Source of the DNA: JAKAWQ01 sp963840545
GTDB lineage: Bacteria > Pseudomonadota > Alphaproteobacteria > Acetobacterales > Acetobacteraceae
Length of the DNA: 64,000 bases
Assembly: GCA_963840545.1 (NCBI GenBank)
Contig: CAWIZE010000002.1
Location: 248,001 to 312,000 of the forward strand
Direction: 5' to 3'
Shown piece after piece: positions 53,793-62,331 of this stretch. Positions within the stretch are counted from its first letter, which is position 1; every line of letters starts with the position of its first letter. The position numbers and the translations under genes are program-made. The notes under the pieces were generated by a model that was given only the letters and a program-made list of their open reading frames with translations, searched no databases and was not told where the DNA came from.

Positions 53793-54554
53793 TCAACCGC
53801 CGCCGTCGATCGTGAGGATGGTTGCGTTGGTGTACCCGGAGAGGGGGCTGGCGAGGAACGCCACCGCGGCGCCGATCTCCGCGGGCTGGGCCGGGCGGCC
53901 GAAGGGCATGCGGGCGAAGAACTCGCGCCAGCGCTCGGGATCGCCGAAGCTGCGTTCGGCCCGCGCGCGCTGGAGCATGACCAGCCGCTCGGTCTCGACC
54001 GGGCCGGGATTGATCCCGACCACGCGCACGCCGTGGGCCGGGCTCGCGCGGCCGAGGGCGCGGGTGAAGGCCATCAGCGCGGCGTTGCCGGCCGAGCCGG
54101 CGATATAATCGGGGTCGAATTTCTCGCCCGCCGCGCCGATCACGTTGACGATCACGCCGGCACCGCGTTCGGCCATGCGGGCGTGGATCGCGCGGGAGAG
54201 GGAGATGTAGCCGAACACCTTGAGGTCCCAGGCGGCGCGCCAGGCGGCGTCGTCCACCGCGGCGAGCGCGCCCGGCGGGATCGCACCGGCATTGTTGACG
54301 AGGATGTCGGGCGTGGGCACGGCGGCGGCGACGCGCTCCACCTCCTCCTGGCGGGAGAGGTCGGCCGCGATCGTGGCGATCGGCACCTGGGAGCGGGCGC
54401 GGAGCGCGGCGGCGGCGGCGGCGAGGCCGTCGGGGCTCCGCGCGACGAGCGTGACGCCGACGCCCTCGGCCGCCAGCGCCGCCGCGGCCGCGCGGCCGAT
54501 CCCCCTCGATCCGCCGCTGATCAGCGCCGTCTTGCCGCCGAGCCCGAGATCCAT
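53793..54554 (-). CDS. Short-chain dehydrogenase/reductase, atypical active site
   Basis: A 253-residue Rossmann protein. The cofactor motif SGGSRGIG is at about 15-22, then NNAG and INPGPVETE. The catalytic region reads NVIGAAGEKFDPDYIAGSAG: Tyr is present but the usual Lys four residues on is Ser, and the Ser of the triad is replaced by Gly/Ala. A related SDR branch shares YIAGSAGNAAL, so this is probably a family trait. The reaction is unknown. It follows the C26 hydrolase gene by 16 nt on the same strand. Confidence 0.85.
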   Translation of the reverse strand: MDLGLGGKTALISGGSRGIGRAAAAALAAEGVGVTLVARSPDGLAAAAAALRARSQVPIATIAADLSRQEEVERVAAAVPTPDILVNNAGAIPPGALAAVDDAAWRAAWDLKVFGYISLSRAIHARMAERGAGVIVNVIGAAGEKFDPDYIAGSAGNAALMAFTRALGRASPAHGVRVVGINPGPVETERLVMLQRARAERSFGDPERWREFFARMPFGRPAQPAEIGAAVAFLASPLSGYTNATILTIDGGG

Positions 54555-54570
54555 GGTGTGCGCTCCGTGA

Positions 54571-55326
54571 TCAGGCGGCCTGGCTGAGGCCGGCGCCGAA
54601 GCCCCGGGCGGCGCGGCCGAAGGCGGCGAAGAGGGCGACGCGGTCGGGAAAGGCGAGGACATCCCACTCCGGGTGCCACTGCACGCCGAAGGCGAAGGGG
54701 CTGCCGGCGACGCGCACTGCCTCGATCGTCCCGTCGGGCGCCCTTCCCTCGACGACGATGCCCTCGCCCGGCCGGTCGATCGCCTGCTCGTGCAGCGAGT
54801 TCACCATGATCTCGCGCCGCCCGAGCAGCTCGGCCCCAAGCAGCTCGAGAATGCCGCCCTCGAGCGCGACGCCGTGCTTGGGCCGGTAGCGTTCGGCGGC
54901 GCTGCCGGGCCCGCCGCGATGGTCGAGCCGGCCGGGCAGGGCCTGCACCTGCTGGTGGAGCGTGCCGCCGAGGGCGACGTTCAGCTCCTGGATGCCGCGG
55001 CAGATCGCGAGCAGCGGCAGCCCGCGGGCGAGGGCGGCGCGGATCAGCGGCAGCACGGTCGCGTCGCGCGCCGGATCGTGCCGCGCGGGCGTGAGGTCCG
55101 CCGCCTCGCCATAGTGGGAAGGCGCGACGTTCGACGGGCTGCCGGGCAGCAGCAGCCCATCCAGCCGGTCGAGCACGGCGAGCATCGCCTCGCCCTCGGG
55201 CGGAATGAGGACCGGCAGCGCGCCGGCGGCGGCGATCAGCGCCTTGCCGTAGCGCGCCGGGGTCGAGGAAAAGAGATGCCCGCCCGTTTCTTTCGCGCAG
55301 GCGGGCAGGCCGATGATGGGGGTCAT
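54571..55326 (-). CDS. Class I glutamine amidotransferase-like hydrolase (gamma-glutamyl-GABA hydrolase, PuuD type)
   Basis: A 251-residue C26 peptidase-family protein: LPLLAICRGIQELNVALGGT contains the nucleophilic Cys, and FGVQWHPEWD the His and Glu. PIIGLPACAKETG is the family's N-terminus. PuuD hydrolyses gamma-glutamyl-GABA in the gamma-glutamylated putrescine pathway. No PuuA-like synthetase is seen in the window, though amine-oxidase-like and aminotransferase genes occur elsewhere in it. ATG 55356 is an alternative start. Confidence 0.85.
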   Translation of the reverse strand: MTPIIGLPACAKETGGHLFSSTPARYGKALIAAAGALPVLIPPEGEAMLAVLDRLDGLLLPGSPSNVAPSHYGEAADLTPARHDPARDATVLPLIRAALARGLPLLAICRGIQELNVALGGTLHQQVQALPGRLDHRGGPGSAAERYRPKHGVALEGGILELLGAELLGRREIMVNSLHEQAIDRPGEGIVVEGRAPDGTIEAVRVAGSPFAFGVQWHPEWDVLAFPDRVALFAAFGRAARGFGAGLSQAA

Positions 55327-55411
55327 GGCGAGGTCCGAAACATGGCTTTGCGTCATGTCACATGGGATCGCGCCCGCCTGGCCGCCCATGCGCGATCGTC
55401 GTGGGAGCGTT

Positions 55412-55831
55412 TCATTCACTCTCCTGGCGGGCGCGGGCGCCGCGCTCCAGCGCGTGGGCGACGAGGGGATCGATGCCCAGCTCCTCGCGCACCAGCGCCA
55501 GCATTTCGAGCTCGGTCTTGCGCGCATTCCGATCGACCGCGATCACGTCGCAGGCGAGCACATAGGCGGTCTCGCGCAGGCGGGGCCCGAGCGCCGAGCA
55601 GATCAGGCGCGCGGCATGGGCGAGGCCGTCGGTCTCGCCGAGCAGGCTCACCGCCGTATCGGCCGCGACCTTGAGGCGCTCGGTGGAGAAATCGCGGAAG
55701 ACCGGCAGGGTCTGCACGAGCCCGGCCATCGCGCCGATCTCGCGGTCGGTGAGGCCGCCATCGGCGGCGGCGACGAGCACCATCGTGCAAACCAGCGCTT
55801 CCTGGGGATCGAGCGCCTTCGGGGCCAGCAT
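55412..55831 (-). CDS. TerB-like / DUF533-type small protein
   Basis: A 139-residue all-helical protein: LDPQEALVCTMVLVAAADGGLTDREIGAMAGLV opens with the A-A-A-D-G-x-x-x-x-E pattern of TerB-family proteins, and CDVIAVDRNARKTELEMLAL repeats the acidic A-x-D-x-x-x-x-x-E motif. No tellurite genes are nearby. Its function is unknown, possibly metal-binding or membrane-associated. It lies 47 nt downstream of the Sir2 gene on the same strand. Confidence 0.7.
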   Translation of the reverse strand: MLAPKALDPQEALVCTMVLVAAADGGLTDREIGAMAGLVQTLPVFRDFSTERLKVAADTAVSLLGETDGLAHAARLICSALGPRLRETAYVLACDVIAVDRNARKTELEMLALVREELGIDPLVAHALERGARARQESE

Positions 55832-55878
55832 GGAGGTCTCCGTGGAAGGGGGCAGGGTGAGCGAAGCGGGCGGCGAGA

Positions 55879-56661
55879 TCAAGCCGAGGAGAAGGGCACG
55901 GCGCCGGCGAGCACCACGGCAGAAAGCAGCGGGCCGATCTCCGCATGCAGCGCGAGGTCGGCCCGCTCGTCGAGGAAGGTCGGCTCGCGGTTGACGATCG
56001 CGAGCCGCGCCCCGTTCTCCTTGGCCAGGCGCGGGAACCCGGCGGCGGGAAAGACGGCGAGCGAGGAGCCGAGCACGAGGAAGAGATCGCAGGCCAGCGT
56101 CTCCTCCCCGGCGCGCCGCATCGCCTCCTCCGGCATGGCCTGGCCGAAGGAGATGGTGGCGGTCTTCACCAGCCCGCCGCAGTCGCGGCATTCGGGGATC
56201 GCGTCGCGTCCCAGAAAACTCTGCTTCAGCGTCTCGAGCTCGTGGCGCAGCCCGCAGGCGAGGCAGGTCGCGTAGCTCGCATTGCCGTGCAGCTCGATCA
56301 GCCGCCCCGCCGGCACGCCCGATTGCTGATGCAGGTTGTCGACGTTCTGGGTGATCACGGCCGTTGCCTTGCCCGCAGCGACGAGGCGGGCGACCGCGTG
56401 GTGCCCCGCGTTGGGCTTCGCCCCCACCCAGCCCGAGGAATTGGCGAAGGCGCGGCGCCAGGCTTCGCGCCGCTGCGCTTCGCTCGCGACGAACTCGGCG
56501 AAATGGATCGGCTTCATCCGGCTCCAGACGCCGCCGGGGCTGCGGAAATCGGGAATGCCGGATTCGGTCGAGAGGCCGGCGCCGGTGAAGACGACGGCGC
56601 GGCGGGAGGCGGCGATGAGGGCGGCGAGACGCTCGTGGCCCAAGGGAATGCGGGGCGGCAT
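55879..56661 (-). CDS. cobB: Sir2-family NAD-dependent protein deacylase
   Basis: A 260-residue sirtuin: FTGAGLSTESGIPDFRSPGG (NAD-binding), TQNVDNLHQQSG, catalytic His in ELHGN, four zinc cysteines (CLAC and CRDC), and VLGSSLAVFPAA. It removes acyl groups from lysines in the cytosol. The Tyr and Arg of CobB-type desuccinylases are not clearly present in SRMKPIHFAEF, so deacetylation is more likely. It is divergent from the GntR gene. Confidence 0.92.
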   Translation of the reverse strand: MPPRIPLGHERLAALIAASRRAVVFTGAGLSTESGIPDFRSPGGVWSRMKPIHFAEFVASEAQRREAWRRAFANSSGWVGAKPNAGHHAVARLVAAGKATAVITQNVDNLHQQSGVPAGRLIELHGNASYATCLACGLRHELETLKQSFLGRDAIPECRDCGGLVKTATISFGQAMPEEAMRRAGEETLACDLFLVLGSSLAVFPAAGFPRLAKENGARLAIVNREPTFLDERADLALHAEIGPLLSAVVLAGAVPFSSA

Positions 56662-56740
56662 CGGCGGATGATACCGCCCCGCGTGCGCCGCTTCATCCCC
56701 TCCCGGCTGTTCCCCGCGCCCTTCGGGTTTCGCGTCCCCC

Positions 56741-56776
56741 GCGCATTCGTCCCGCGCATTCGTCCCGCGCATTCGT
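56741..56776. repeat. Tandem 13-bp repeat in the sir2-gntR divergent region
   Basis: GCGCATTCGTCCC is repeated at 56741, 56754 and (partly) 56767. It lies within the promoter region shared by the deacylase and the regulator and could serve as repeated binding sites. A further 12-bp repeat (CCCGCAGGC-based) inside the regulator's leader codes for its AGAPAGMPAGM stretch. Confidence 0.8.
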
Positions 56777-56888
56777 ATTGATTCCGATGCCCGAGACGCT
56801 CCACAACCGGCATCCGGTCTTCGCCGACCGCGGCCCGCCCGCAACACGCGGCCACGAACGCAAGCGTCTCAAGGAGGAAGGGGCGGCC

Positions 56889-57716
56889 GTGTCCGTCGAG
56901 GTTCCCAAATCCCCGCCGGCCAGCGCACCCGCAAGCACGCCCGCAGGCGCGCCCGCAGGCATGCCCGCAGGCATGATCGCGCGCGGCCCCGTCCCGGCCT
57001 ACTACCAGATCTACCGGATCCTCCGGGAGCGCATCGTATCGGGCGTCTATCCGGTGGGCGGCATGATCCCGACCGACGAGGGGATCAGGTGCGAGTTCCG
57101 GGTCAGCCGGCACACCGCGCGCGCCGCCATCCAGCAGCTCGTCGCGCAGGGCATGGTCCGGCGGCTTCCCGCCAAGGGCACGTTCGTCCTCCCCTCCACC
57201 GAGCGCCGGAGCGAGTGGGGCGCCCAATCGCTCGAGGACATGCTCGACCGCGACTTCGACGAACGGGTGGAAATCCACCAGATCACGATCGTGCGCCGCG
57301 GTTCCGCCCCCGACATCGCCGCCGTGCTCGAACTGCCGGCCGATGCGGAGATCGCGAACATCTCCTGGTTCCGCGGCCATGGCGCGGCGCGCTACGCCTG
57401 GTCGAGCGTCTATCTCTCCCGCGATTACAGCGATCGGCTGCCGCCGGACCTGCCGGATCTGCTGAAGGATATCCGGCTCCTCCATCTCCTCGAGCGCCAT
57501 TGCGGGGTCCGCGCGCAGCGGGTGCGCCAGCTCGCCTCGGCGGTCGCCGCCGACCCGCTCGCCGCGTCGCTTCTCGGGGTCGCGCCAGGCGCGCCGCTGC
57601 TGCATCTGCGGCGCACCTATTTCGGGCGCGATGCCCGGCCGATCGAGCATGCCCGGGTCCTCTGCCGCCCCGACCTCTATCAGCAGACGGTCGAGCTTTT
57701 TCGCGCCGGGGCCTGA
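56889..57716 (+). CDS. GntR-family regulator with UTRA domain (HutC type)
   Basis: About 275 residues: a low-complexity Ala/Pro leader, then a GntR winged HTH (YYQIYRILRERIVSGVYPVG, VSRHTARAAIQQL, GMVRRLPAKGTFV) and a UTRA effector domain (GAPLLHLRRTYFGRDARPI). GTG 56889 follows AAGGAGGAAGG and is preferred to ATG 56787, which has no ribosome site. UTRA regulators sense sugar phosphates, amino acids or fatty acids. The target is not evident; the SIS/sugar transporter unit 8 kb away is one candidate. Confidence 0.85.
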   Translation: MSVEVPKSPPASAPASTPAGAPAGMPAGMIARGPVPAYYQIYRILRERIVSGVYPVGGMIPTDEGIRCEFRVSRHTARAAIQQLVAQGMVRRLPAKGTFVLPSTERRSEWGAQSLEDMLDRDFDERVEIHQITIVRRGSAPDIAAVLELPADAEIANISWFRGHGAARYAWSSVYLSRDYSDRLPPDLPDLLKDIRLLHLLERHCGVRAQRVRQLASAVAADPLAASLLGVAPGAPLLHLRRTYFGRDARPIEHARVLCRPDLYQQTVELFRAGA

Positions 57717-57750
57717 CGCTCCGCGCCCCCCAGGCGCAAATCTTGGGCGC

Positions 57751-60588
57751 TTAGGCCTTGCGGAGGAAATCGCCGACCTCGGCGACCGCCTCGGCAAGGC
57801 CGACCCGCCGCACCGCGACACCTTCGGGGAAAGCGGCGAGCAGCCGCGAGGGCATGCGCCGGTCGAGCAGCACGAAGGCGCCACGATCGGAGGCGGCGCG
57901 GATCAGCCGCCCGAACGCCTGGCGGAGCCTGAGCCGGGCGATGCGGTCGTCGTAGGCGCCCGGGGCGCCCGGCTCGCCGTCCGAGAGATGCCGCCGGCGC
58001 TCGCGGTGCAGGATATCGGGCCGCGCCCAGGGGACCTTGTCGAAGACGACGAGCCTCAGCGCGCGCCCCGGCACATCGACGCCGTCGCGCATCGCATCGG
58101 TGCCGAGCAGGCAGCTCTCCTCCTCGGTGCGGAAGATGTCGACCAGGGTCGCGTTGTCCATCGCATCGACATGCTGCGCATAGAGCGGGATGCCCGCCGC
58201 CTCGAGCGCGGCGGCGAGCTCGGGATAGACCGCGCGCAGCCGGCGGATCGCGGTGAAGAGCCCGAGCGCGCCGCCGCCGGCGGCGAGGAAGAGCGCGCGA
58301 TAGGCGGCGGCGAGGGCGGCATTATCGCCAAAAGCCACGTCGGTGACGACGAAGGCGCGCGTCTGGCGGGCATAGTCGAAGGGGCTGATGACCGAAACGC
58401 GCGTCGGCGCCCCCGGGAGATGCGCCGCCCCGGTGCGCGCTTCGGCCGCGCGCCAGGCGGCTTCCGCGTCCGTCCGGCCGGCGTCGCGAAGCGTGGCCGA
58501 GGTGACGAGCAGCCCGTGCGCGGCGGCGCCGAGGGTCGCGGCGAAGGGCACCGTCGGGTCGAGCCAGTGGCGGAGCAGCGCCGCGTCGTGCACGCGGCCC
58601 TCGCGCCGCTCGAGCCGGAGGAAATGGACCTGCTCCGGCACCGCATCGGGCGGCGGGGCGGGCTCGCCGAGCCGGCGCAGCATCTCGCGCCAGGTCGCGA
58701 GCGGGGCGAGGGCGCGGCGGGTCAGGACCCGGACGGCGGCCTCGATGCGCAGCCGGAGCACCGGCTCGAGCGTCTCCGCCTCCGCCTCGAGCCGCGCGGC
58801 GAGGCCGCCTGCCAGGTCCTTGAGCGGCCGCTCGAGCCGGGCGAGCAGGCGGGCGAGATCCTCCCCCGCCGCGGCGAGCGGCGGCGCCACGGGATAAAGG
58901 TCCGCCTCCGCCGCGTCCCCCGCGTCCCCCGCGTCCGGGGCGCGGGCGCGGACCTGCGCGCGGATGGCGTGGAGCAGGCTCTCGGCGGCGCTCGAGGCGA
59001 AAAGCTGAGGCGCTCCCGCCGCGTCGGGACATTCGCCGAGGCGCTCGGCCATCCGCCCCTGCCAGCCCGGCGCCGGCAGCGCGCGCGCCGCCGCCAGCGC
59101 CTGGTCGAGCGCGGCCCTCAGCGCCGGCTTCTCGCCGAGCAGCTCCTCGATGCGGTAGGCGAGGCCGCGCGCCCGTGAGCGGGTGCCCTCGGCGCCCAGC
59201 AGCCAGCGCCTGAGCTCGGCCATGCTCGCCCCCGAAAGCTCGACGGCGAAGGCGCTGTCGGCCGCGTCGAAGAGATGGTGCCCTTCATCGAAGACATAGC
59301 GCAGCGGCACGCCCGGCTCGTCGAGCCCTCCCCAGGCCGCCTGCACCATCACCAGCGCATGGTTGGCGACCACGAGGTCGGCCTCGCGGGCGCGGCGGAT
59401 GCTGTGCTCGACGAAGCAGCGCCGCCAGTGCGCGCAGGCGGCGTGGATGCATTCGCCGCGGCGGTCCGCGACGCCGAGGATGGCGGCCGGGCCGAACAGC
59501 TCGGCGAGCCAGCCGGGCATGTCGCCGCCCTGGAGATCGCCGTCGGCGGTCGCCTCGGCCCAGCGCGCGATGAGGCCGAGCGCGATCAGCGCCGCGCTGT
59601 CCCGTCCCTGCGGTCCGCCTTCGGCCGCCCCTCGGGCCGAGGCAACCGCGTCCTCGAAATTGAGGAGACATAGAAAATTCTCCCGCCCCTTGCGCACGAC
59701 GACCCGGCGGCGGCGCAGCGCCGGCTCGGGATAGAGGCGGGCGAGCTCGGCCTCCACCTGGCGCTGGAGATGGCGGGTGAAGGTGCTGATCCAGACCGGG
59801 CCGCGGTTGCGCTCGGCCCAGAGGCTCGCCGGGGCGATATAGCCGAGCGTCTTGCCGATCCCGGTGCCCGCCTCGGCGAGCACCATCACGGGGCTACCCG
59901 CCTCCGCGCGCGGGGCAAAAGCCTCGCTGGCGGCGGCCGCGTAATCGGCCTGGCCGGGCCGCGGCTCGGCAGCCTGGCCGAGCATCTCCGCCAGCCGCGC
60001 CCGCGCCTCGGCCGCGGCCACGGGATGGCTCGCCGGCGGCGGTGGCGGCGCCGTCTCCTCCCATTCGGGCAGGCGCCGCCAGGCGCGCATCCCCTCGGGC
60101 GAGGGCGGCTCGGCGGGCCGGCCCAACGCGGCCATGACGAACGGCGCCCAGCCCCAGCCGGCCCTTCCCATCAGCGAAGCGAGCCCGGCGGCGTTCGCAT
60201 TGCCCGCCAGCCCGCGCGCCGCCGCGAGCCGGCCGAGCAGGGCGGCGGCGAGCCGCGGCAGCAGCGCCGCCTGCGCCTCGAGCCCGCCCACCTCCTCCTC
60301 CCCCAGCGCCAGGGCCAGCCCGCGCGGCGAGGGCGCGGCCGGACGGGCGGGCAGGACAAAGGCGAAAAGCTCCAGCAGGTCGTAAGCCGGCATGCGCGCC
60401 AGACCCAGCCGGCGGAAGGTCGCGGGGGCATGCACCAGCATCGGCGGCGGCAGGTGCCTGAGCCGCCGCGCGACCTCGGCGGCCGCAAGCGTGTGCAGCA
60501 CGCCGTCCGGGTCGAGCAGCGCGGCATGGCCGGGGGCGGCGACCAGCGTCGGCGCGTCGGGCAGGAGCAGGTTCATGGAGCGGCTCAT
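57751..60588 (-). CDS. DinG/XPD-type Fe-S superfamily 2 DNA helicase
   Basis: A 945-residue protein. The first ~200 residues are an Ala/Leu-rich domain I do not recognise. Walker A AEAGTGIGKT is at 238-247. Four cysteines at 307, 380, 385 and 391 match the 4Fe-4S site of XPD/DinG helicases. DEGHH is at 434-438 and the C-terminal motor has LVTSATLRD and RLRQAFGRLIR. It should unwind DNA in 5'-3' direction, in repair. The frame runs on far upstream (to 63750), but that region is antisense to lysS and mprF; ATG 60588 or 60576 is the start. Confidence 0.9.
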   Translation of the reverse strand: MSRSMNLLLPDAPTLVAAPGHAALLDPDGVLHTLAAAEVARRLRHLPPPMLVHAPATFRRLGLARMPAYDLLELFAFVLPARPAAPSPRGLALALGEEEVGGLEAQAALLPRLAAALLGRLAAARGLAGNANAAGLASLMGRAGWGWAPFVMAALGRPAEPPSPEGMRAWRRLPEWEETAPPPPPASHPVAAAEARARLAEMLGQAAEPRPGQADYAAAASEAFAPRAEAGSPVMVLAEAGTGIGKTLGYIAPASLWAERNRGPVWISTFTRHLQRQVEAELARLYPEPALRRRRVVVRKGRENFLCLLNFEDAVASARGAAEGGPQGRDSAALIALGLIARWAEATADGDLQGGDMPGWLAELFGPAAILGVADRRGECIHAACAHWRRCFVEHSIRRAREADLVVANHALVMVQAAWGGLDEPGVPLRYVFDEGHHLFDAADSAFAVELSGASMAELRRWLLGAEGTRSRARGLAYRIEELLGEKPALRAALDQALAAARALPAPGWQGRMAERLGECPDAAGAPQLFASSAAESLLHAIRAQVRARAPDAGDAGDAAEADLYPVAPPLAAAGEDLARLLARLERPLKDLAGGLAARLEAEAETLEPVLRLRIEAAVRVLTRRALAPLATWREMLRRLGEPAPPPDAVPEQVHFLRLERREGRVHDAALLRHWLDPTVPFAATLGAAAHGLLVTSATLRDAGRTDAEAAWRAAEARTGAAHLPGAPTRVSVISPFDYARQTRAFVVTDVAFGDNAALAAAYRALFLAAGGGALGLFTAIRRLRAVYPELAAALEAAGIPLYAQHVDAMDNATLVDIFRTEEESCLLGTDAMRDGVDVPGRALRLVVFDKVPWARPDILHRERRRHLSDGEPGAPGAYDDRIARLRLRQAFGRLIRAASDRGAFVLLDRRMPSRLLAAFPEGVAVRRVGLAEAVAEVGDFLRKA

Positions 60589-60654
60589 CCTCGCGTCGCA
60601 CGCGCGCCCTCGGGGCCAATTGACCGCCAATCGGGCGGTACCTAGCTTGCCCGG

Positions 60655-62292
60655 ATGTCCGCGATCCAGGCCAGCCCCAAACCAACGACGATCGCCGCCT
60701 GGCCCTTCGCGGAAGCCGCGAAACTGGCCGCGCGGCTGGCGGCGCTCGGCAAGGACCGAGCCCTCTTCGAGACCGGCTACGGCCCCTCCGGCCTGCCCCA
60801 TATCGGCACCTTCGGCGAGGTCGTGCGGACGAACTGGGTCCGGCTTGCCTTCGCCGAGCTCACCGGCTTGCCCTCGCGCCTGATCGCCTTCAGCGACGAC
60901 ATGGACGGGCTCCGCCGCGTCCCGGAGAACGTGCCCAACCGGGAGATGCTCGCGCAATTTCTCGGCCGGCCGCTGACCCGCGTGCCCGATCCCTTCGGCA
61001 CCCACGAGAGTTTTGGCGATCACAACAACGCCCGGCTGCGCGCCTTCCTCGACCGGTTCGGCTTCGAATACGAGTTCGCCTCCTCCACCGAGTATTACGC
61101 TTCCGGGCGCTTCGACGGGGCGCTCAAGCGCGTGCTCGAGACGTGGGACGAGATCATCGCGGTGATCCTGCCGACCCTCGGCCCCGAGCGGCGCGCGACC
61201 TATGCCCCCGTCCTGCCGATCCACCCCGCCACCGGGCAGGTGATGCAGGTCCCGATCGCGCGGGTCGATCCGGACGCCGGCACCATCACCTGGCAGGATC
61301 CCGAGGACGGCGCCTGGTTCGAAACCCCGGTCGGCGGCGGGCATTGCAAGCTGCAATGGAAGGCGGACTGGGCGATGCGCTGGCACGCGCTGGCCATCGA
61401 TTACGAGATGTCCGGCAAGGACCTGATCGAGAGCGTGCGGCTCTCGGGGCGCATCTGCCGGATCCTCGGCTCGGCGCCGCCCGAGAGCTTCACCTACGAG
61501 CTCTTCCTCGACGAGAACGGGCAGCGGATCAGCAAGTCCAAGGGCAATGGCCTGCCGATCGAGGCCTGGCTGCGCTATGGCCCGCCCGAGAGCCTGGCCC
61601 AGTTCATGTTCCACGCGCCGGAGCGCGCCAAGCGGCTCTATTTCGACGTCATCCCCCGCGCCACCGACGAGTATCTCGTCAACGCCGAGCGCCTGCCGCT
61701 CGAGCCGCCGGCCGAGCAGCGGCGCAATTCGGCCTGGTTCATCCATGGCGGGCGGCTCCCGGAGCATGGCGGCAGCCCGATCCCCTTCACCATGCTGCTC
61801 CAGCTCGCCAGCGTGGTGAACGCCGAAACCCCCGGGATGCTCTGGGGCTTCCTCCGCCGCTACAAGCCCGAGGCGAGCCCGGCGAGCATGCCCTTCCTCG
61901 ACCGCCTGATCGGCCACGCCATCGCCTATTACCGGGACTTCGTTCGCCCGGCGAAGCGCTTCCGCAAGCCAACCGCGGAGGAGCGCGCGGCGTTCGAAGC
62001 GCTCGCCCGCGCGCTCAGCCAGGAGCAGGCGGCGCTCGAGGCGATGGCGGCCGAGGAGCGCGCGGCGCACCTCCAGGCCATCGTCTTCGACGCCGGCCGC
62101 CGCCCGCCCTTCCTCGAGCGGCGAAAGGACGGCAGCGAAGGCGTGAGCCTCGCCTGGTTCGCGGCCCTCTACCAGGTGCTGCTCGGCCAGGAGCGGGGGC
62201 CGCGCTTCGGCGGCTTCATCGCCCTCTACGGCATCGCCGAGACGATCGCGCTGATCGAGCAGGTGCTCGCCGAGCCCGCGGATGCGGCCTGA
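60655..62292 (+). CDS. lysS: Class I lysyl-tRNA synthetase
   Basis: A 545-residue class I synthetase: GYGPSGLPHIGTF holds the HIGH motif and RISKSKGNG the KMSKS motif. The C-terminal alpha-helical cage completes it. This archaeal-type LysRS replaces the class II enzyme in most alphaproteobacteria. The ATG at 60655 is 66 nt from the divergent helicase start. The MprF-like gene begins 39 nt downstream on the same strand. Confidence 0.94.
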   Translation: MSAIQASPKPTTIAAWPFAEAAKLAARLAALGKDRALFETGYGPSGLPHIGTFGEVVRTNWVRLAFAELTGLPSRLIAFSDDMDGLRRVPENVPNREMLAQFLGRPLTRVPDPFGTHESFGDHNNARLRAFLDRFGFEYEFASSTEYYASGRFDGALKRVLETWDEIIAVILPTLGPERRATYAPVLPIHPATGQVMQVPIARVDPDAGTITWQDPEDGAWFETPVGGGHCKLQWKADWAMRWHALAIDYEMSGKDLIESVRLSGRICRILGSAPPESFTYELFLDENGQRISKSKGNGLPIEAWLRYGPPESLAQFMFHAPERAKRLYFDVIPRATDEYLVNAERLPLEPPAEQRRNSAWFIHGGRLPEHGGSPIPFTMLLQLASVVNAETPGMLWGFLRRYKPEASPASMPFLDRLIGHAIAYYRDFVRPAKRFRKPTAEERAAFEALARALSQEQAALEAMAAEERAAHLQAIVFDAGRRPPFLERRKDGSEGVSLAWFAALYQVLLGQERGPRFGGFIALYGIAETIALIEQVLAEPADAA

Positions 62293-62331
62293 CCGTCCCG
62301 AACGGCCGATGCCCGGAAAAGCACGTCCGCG

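Noticed and set aside
55412..55831. Tellurite resistance locus
   Set aside because: Only a TerB-like helical domain is present; no terC, terD or related genes are seen.
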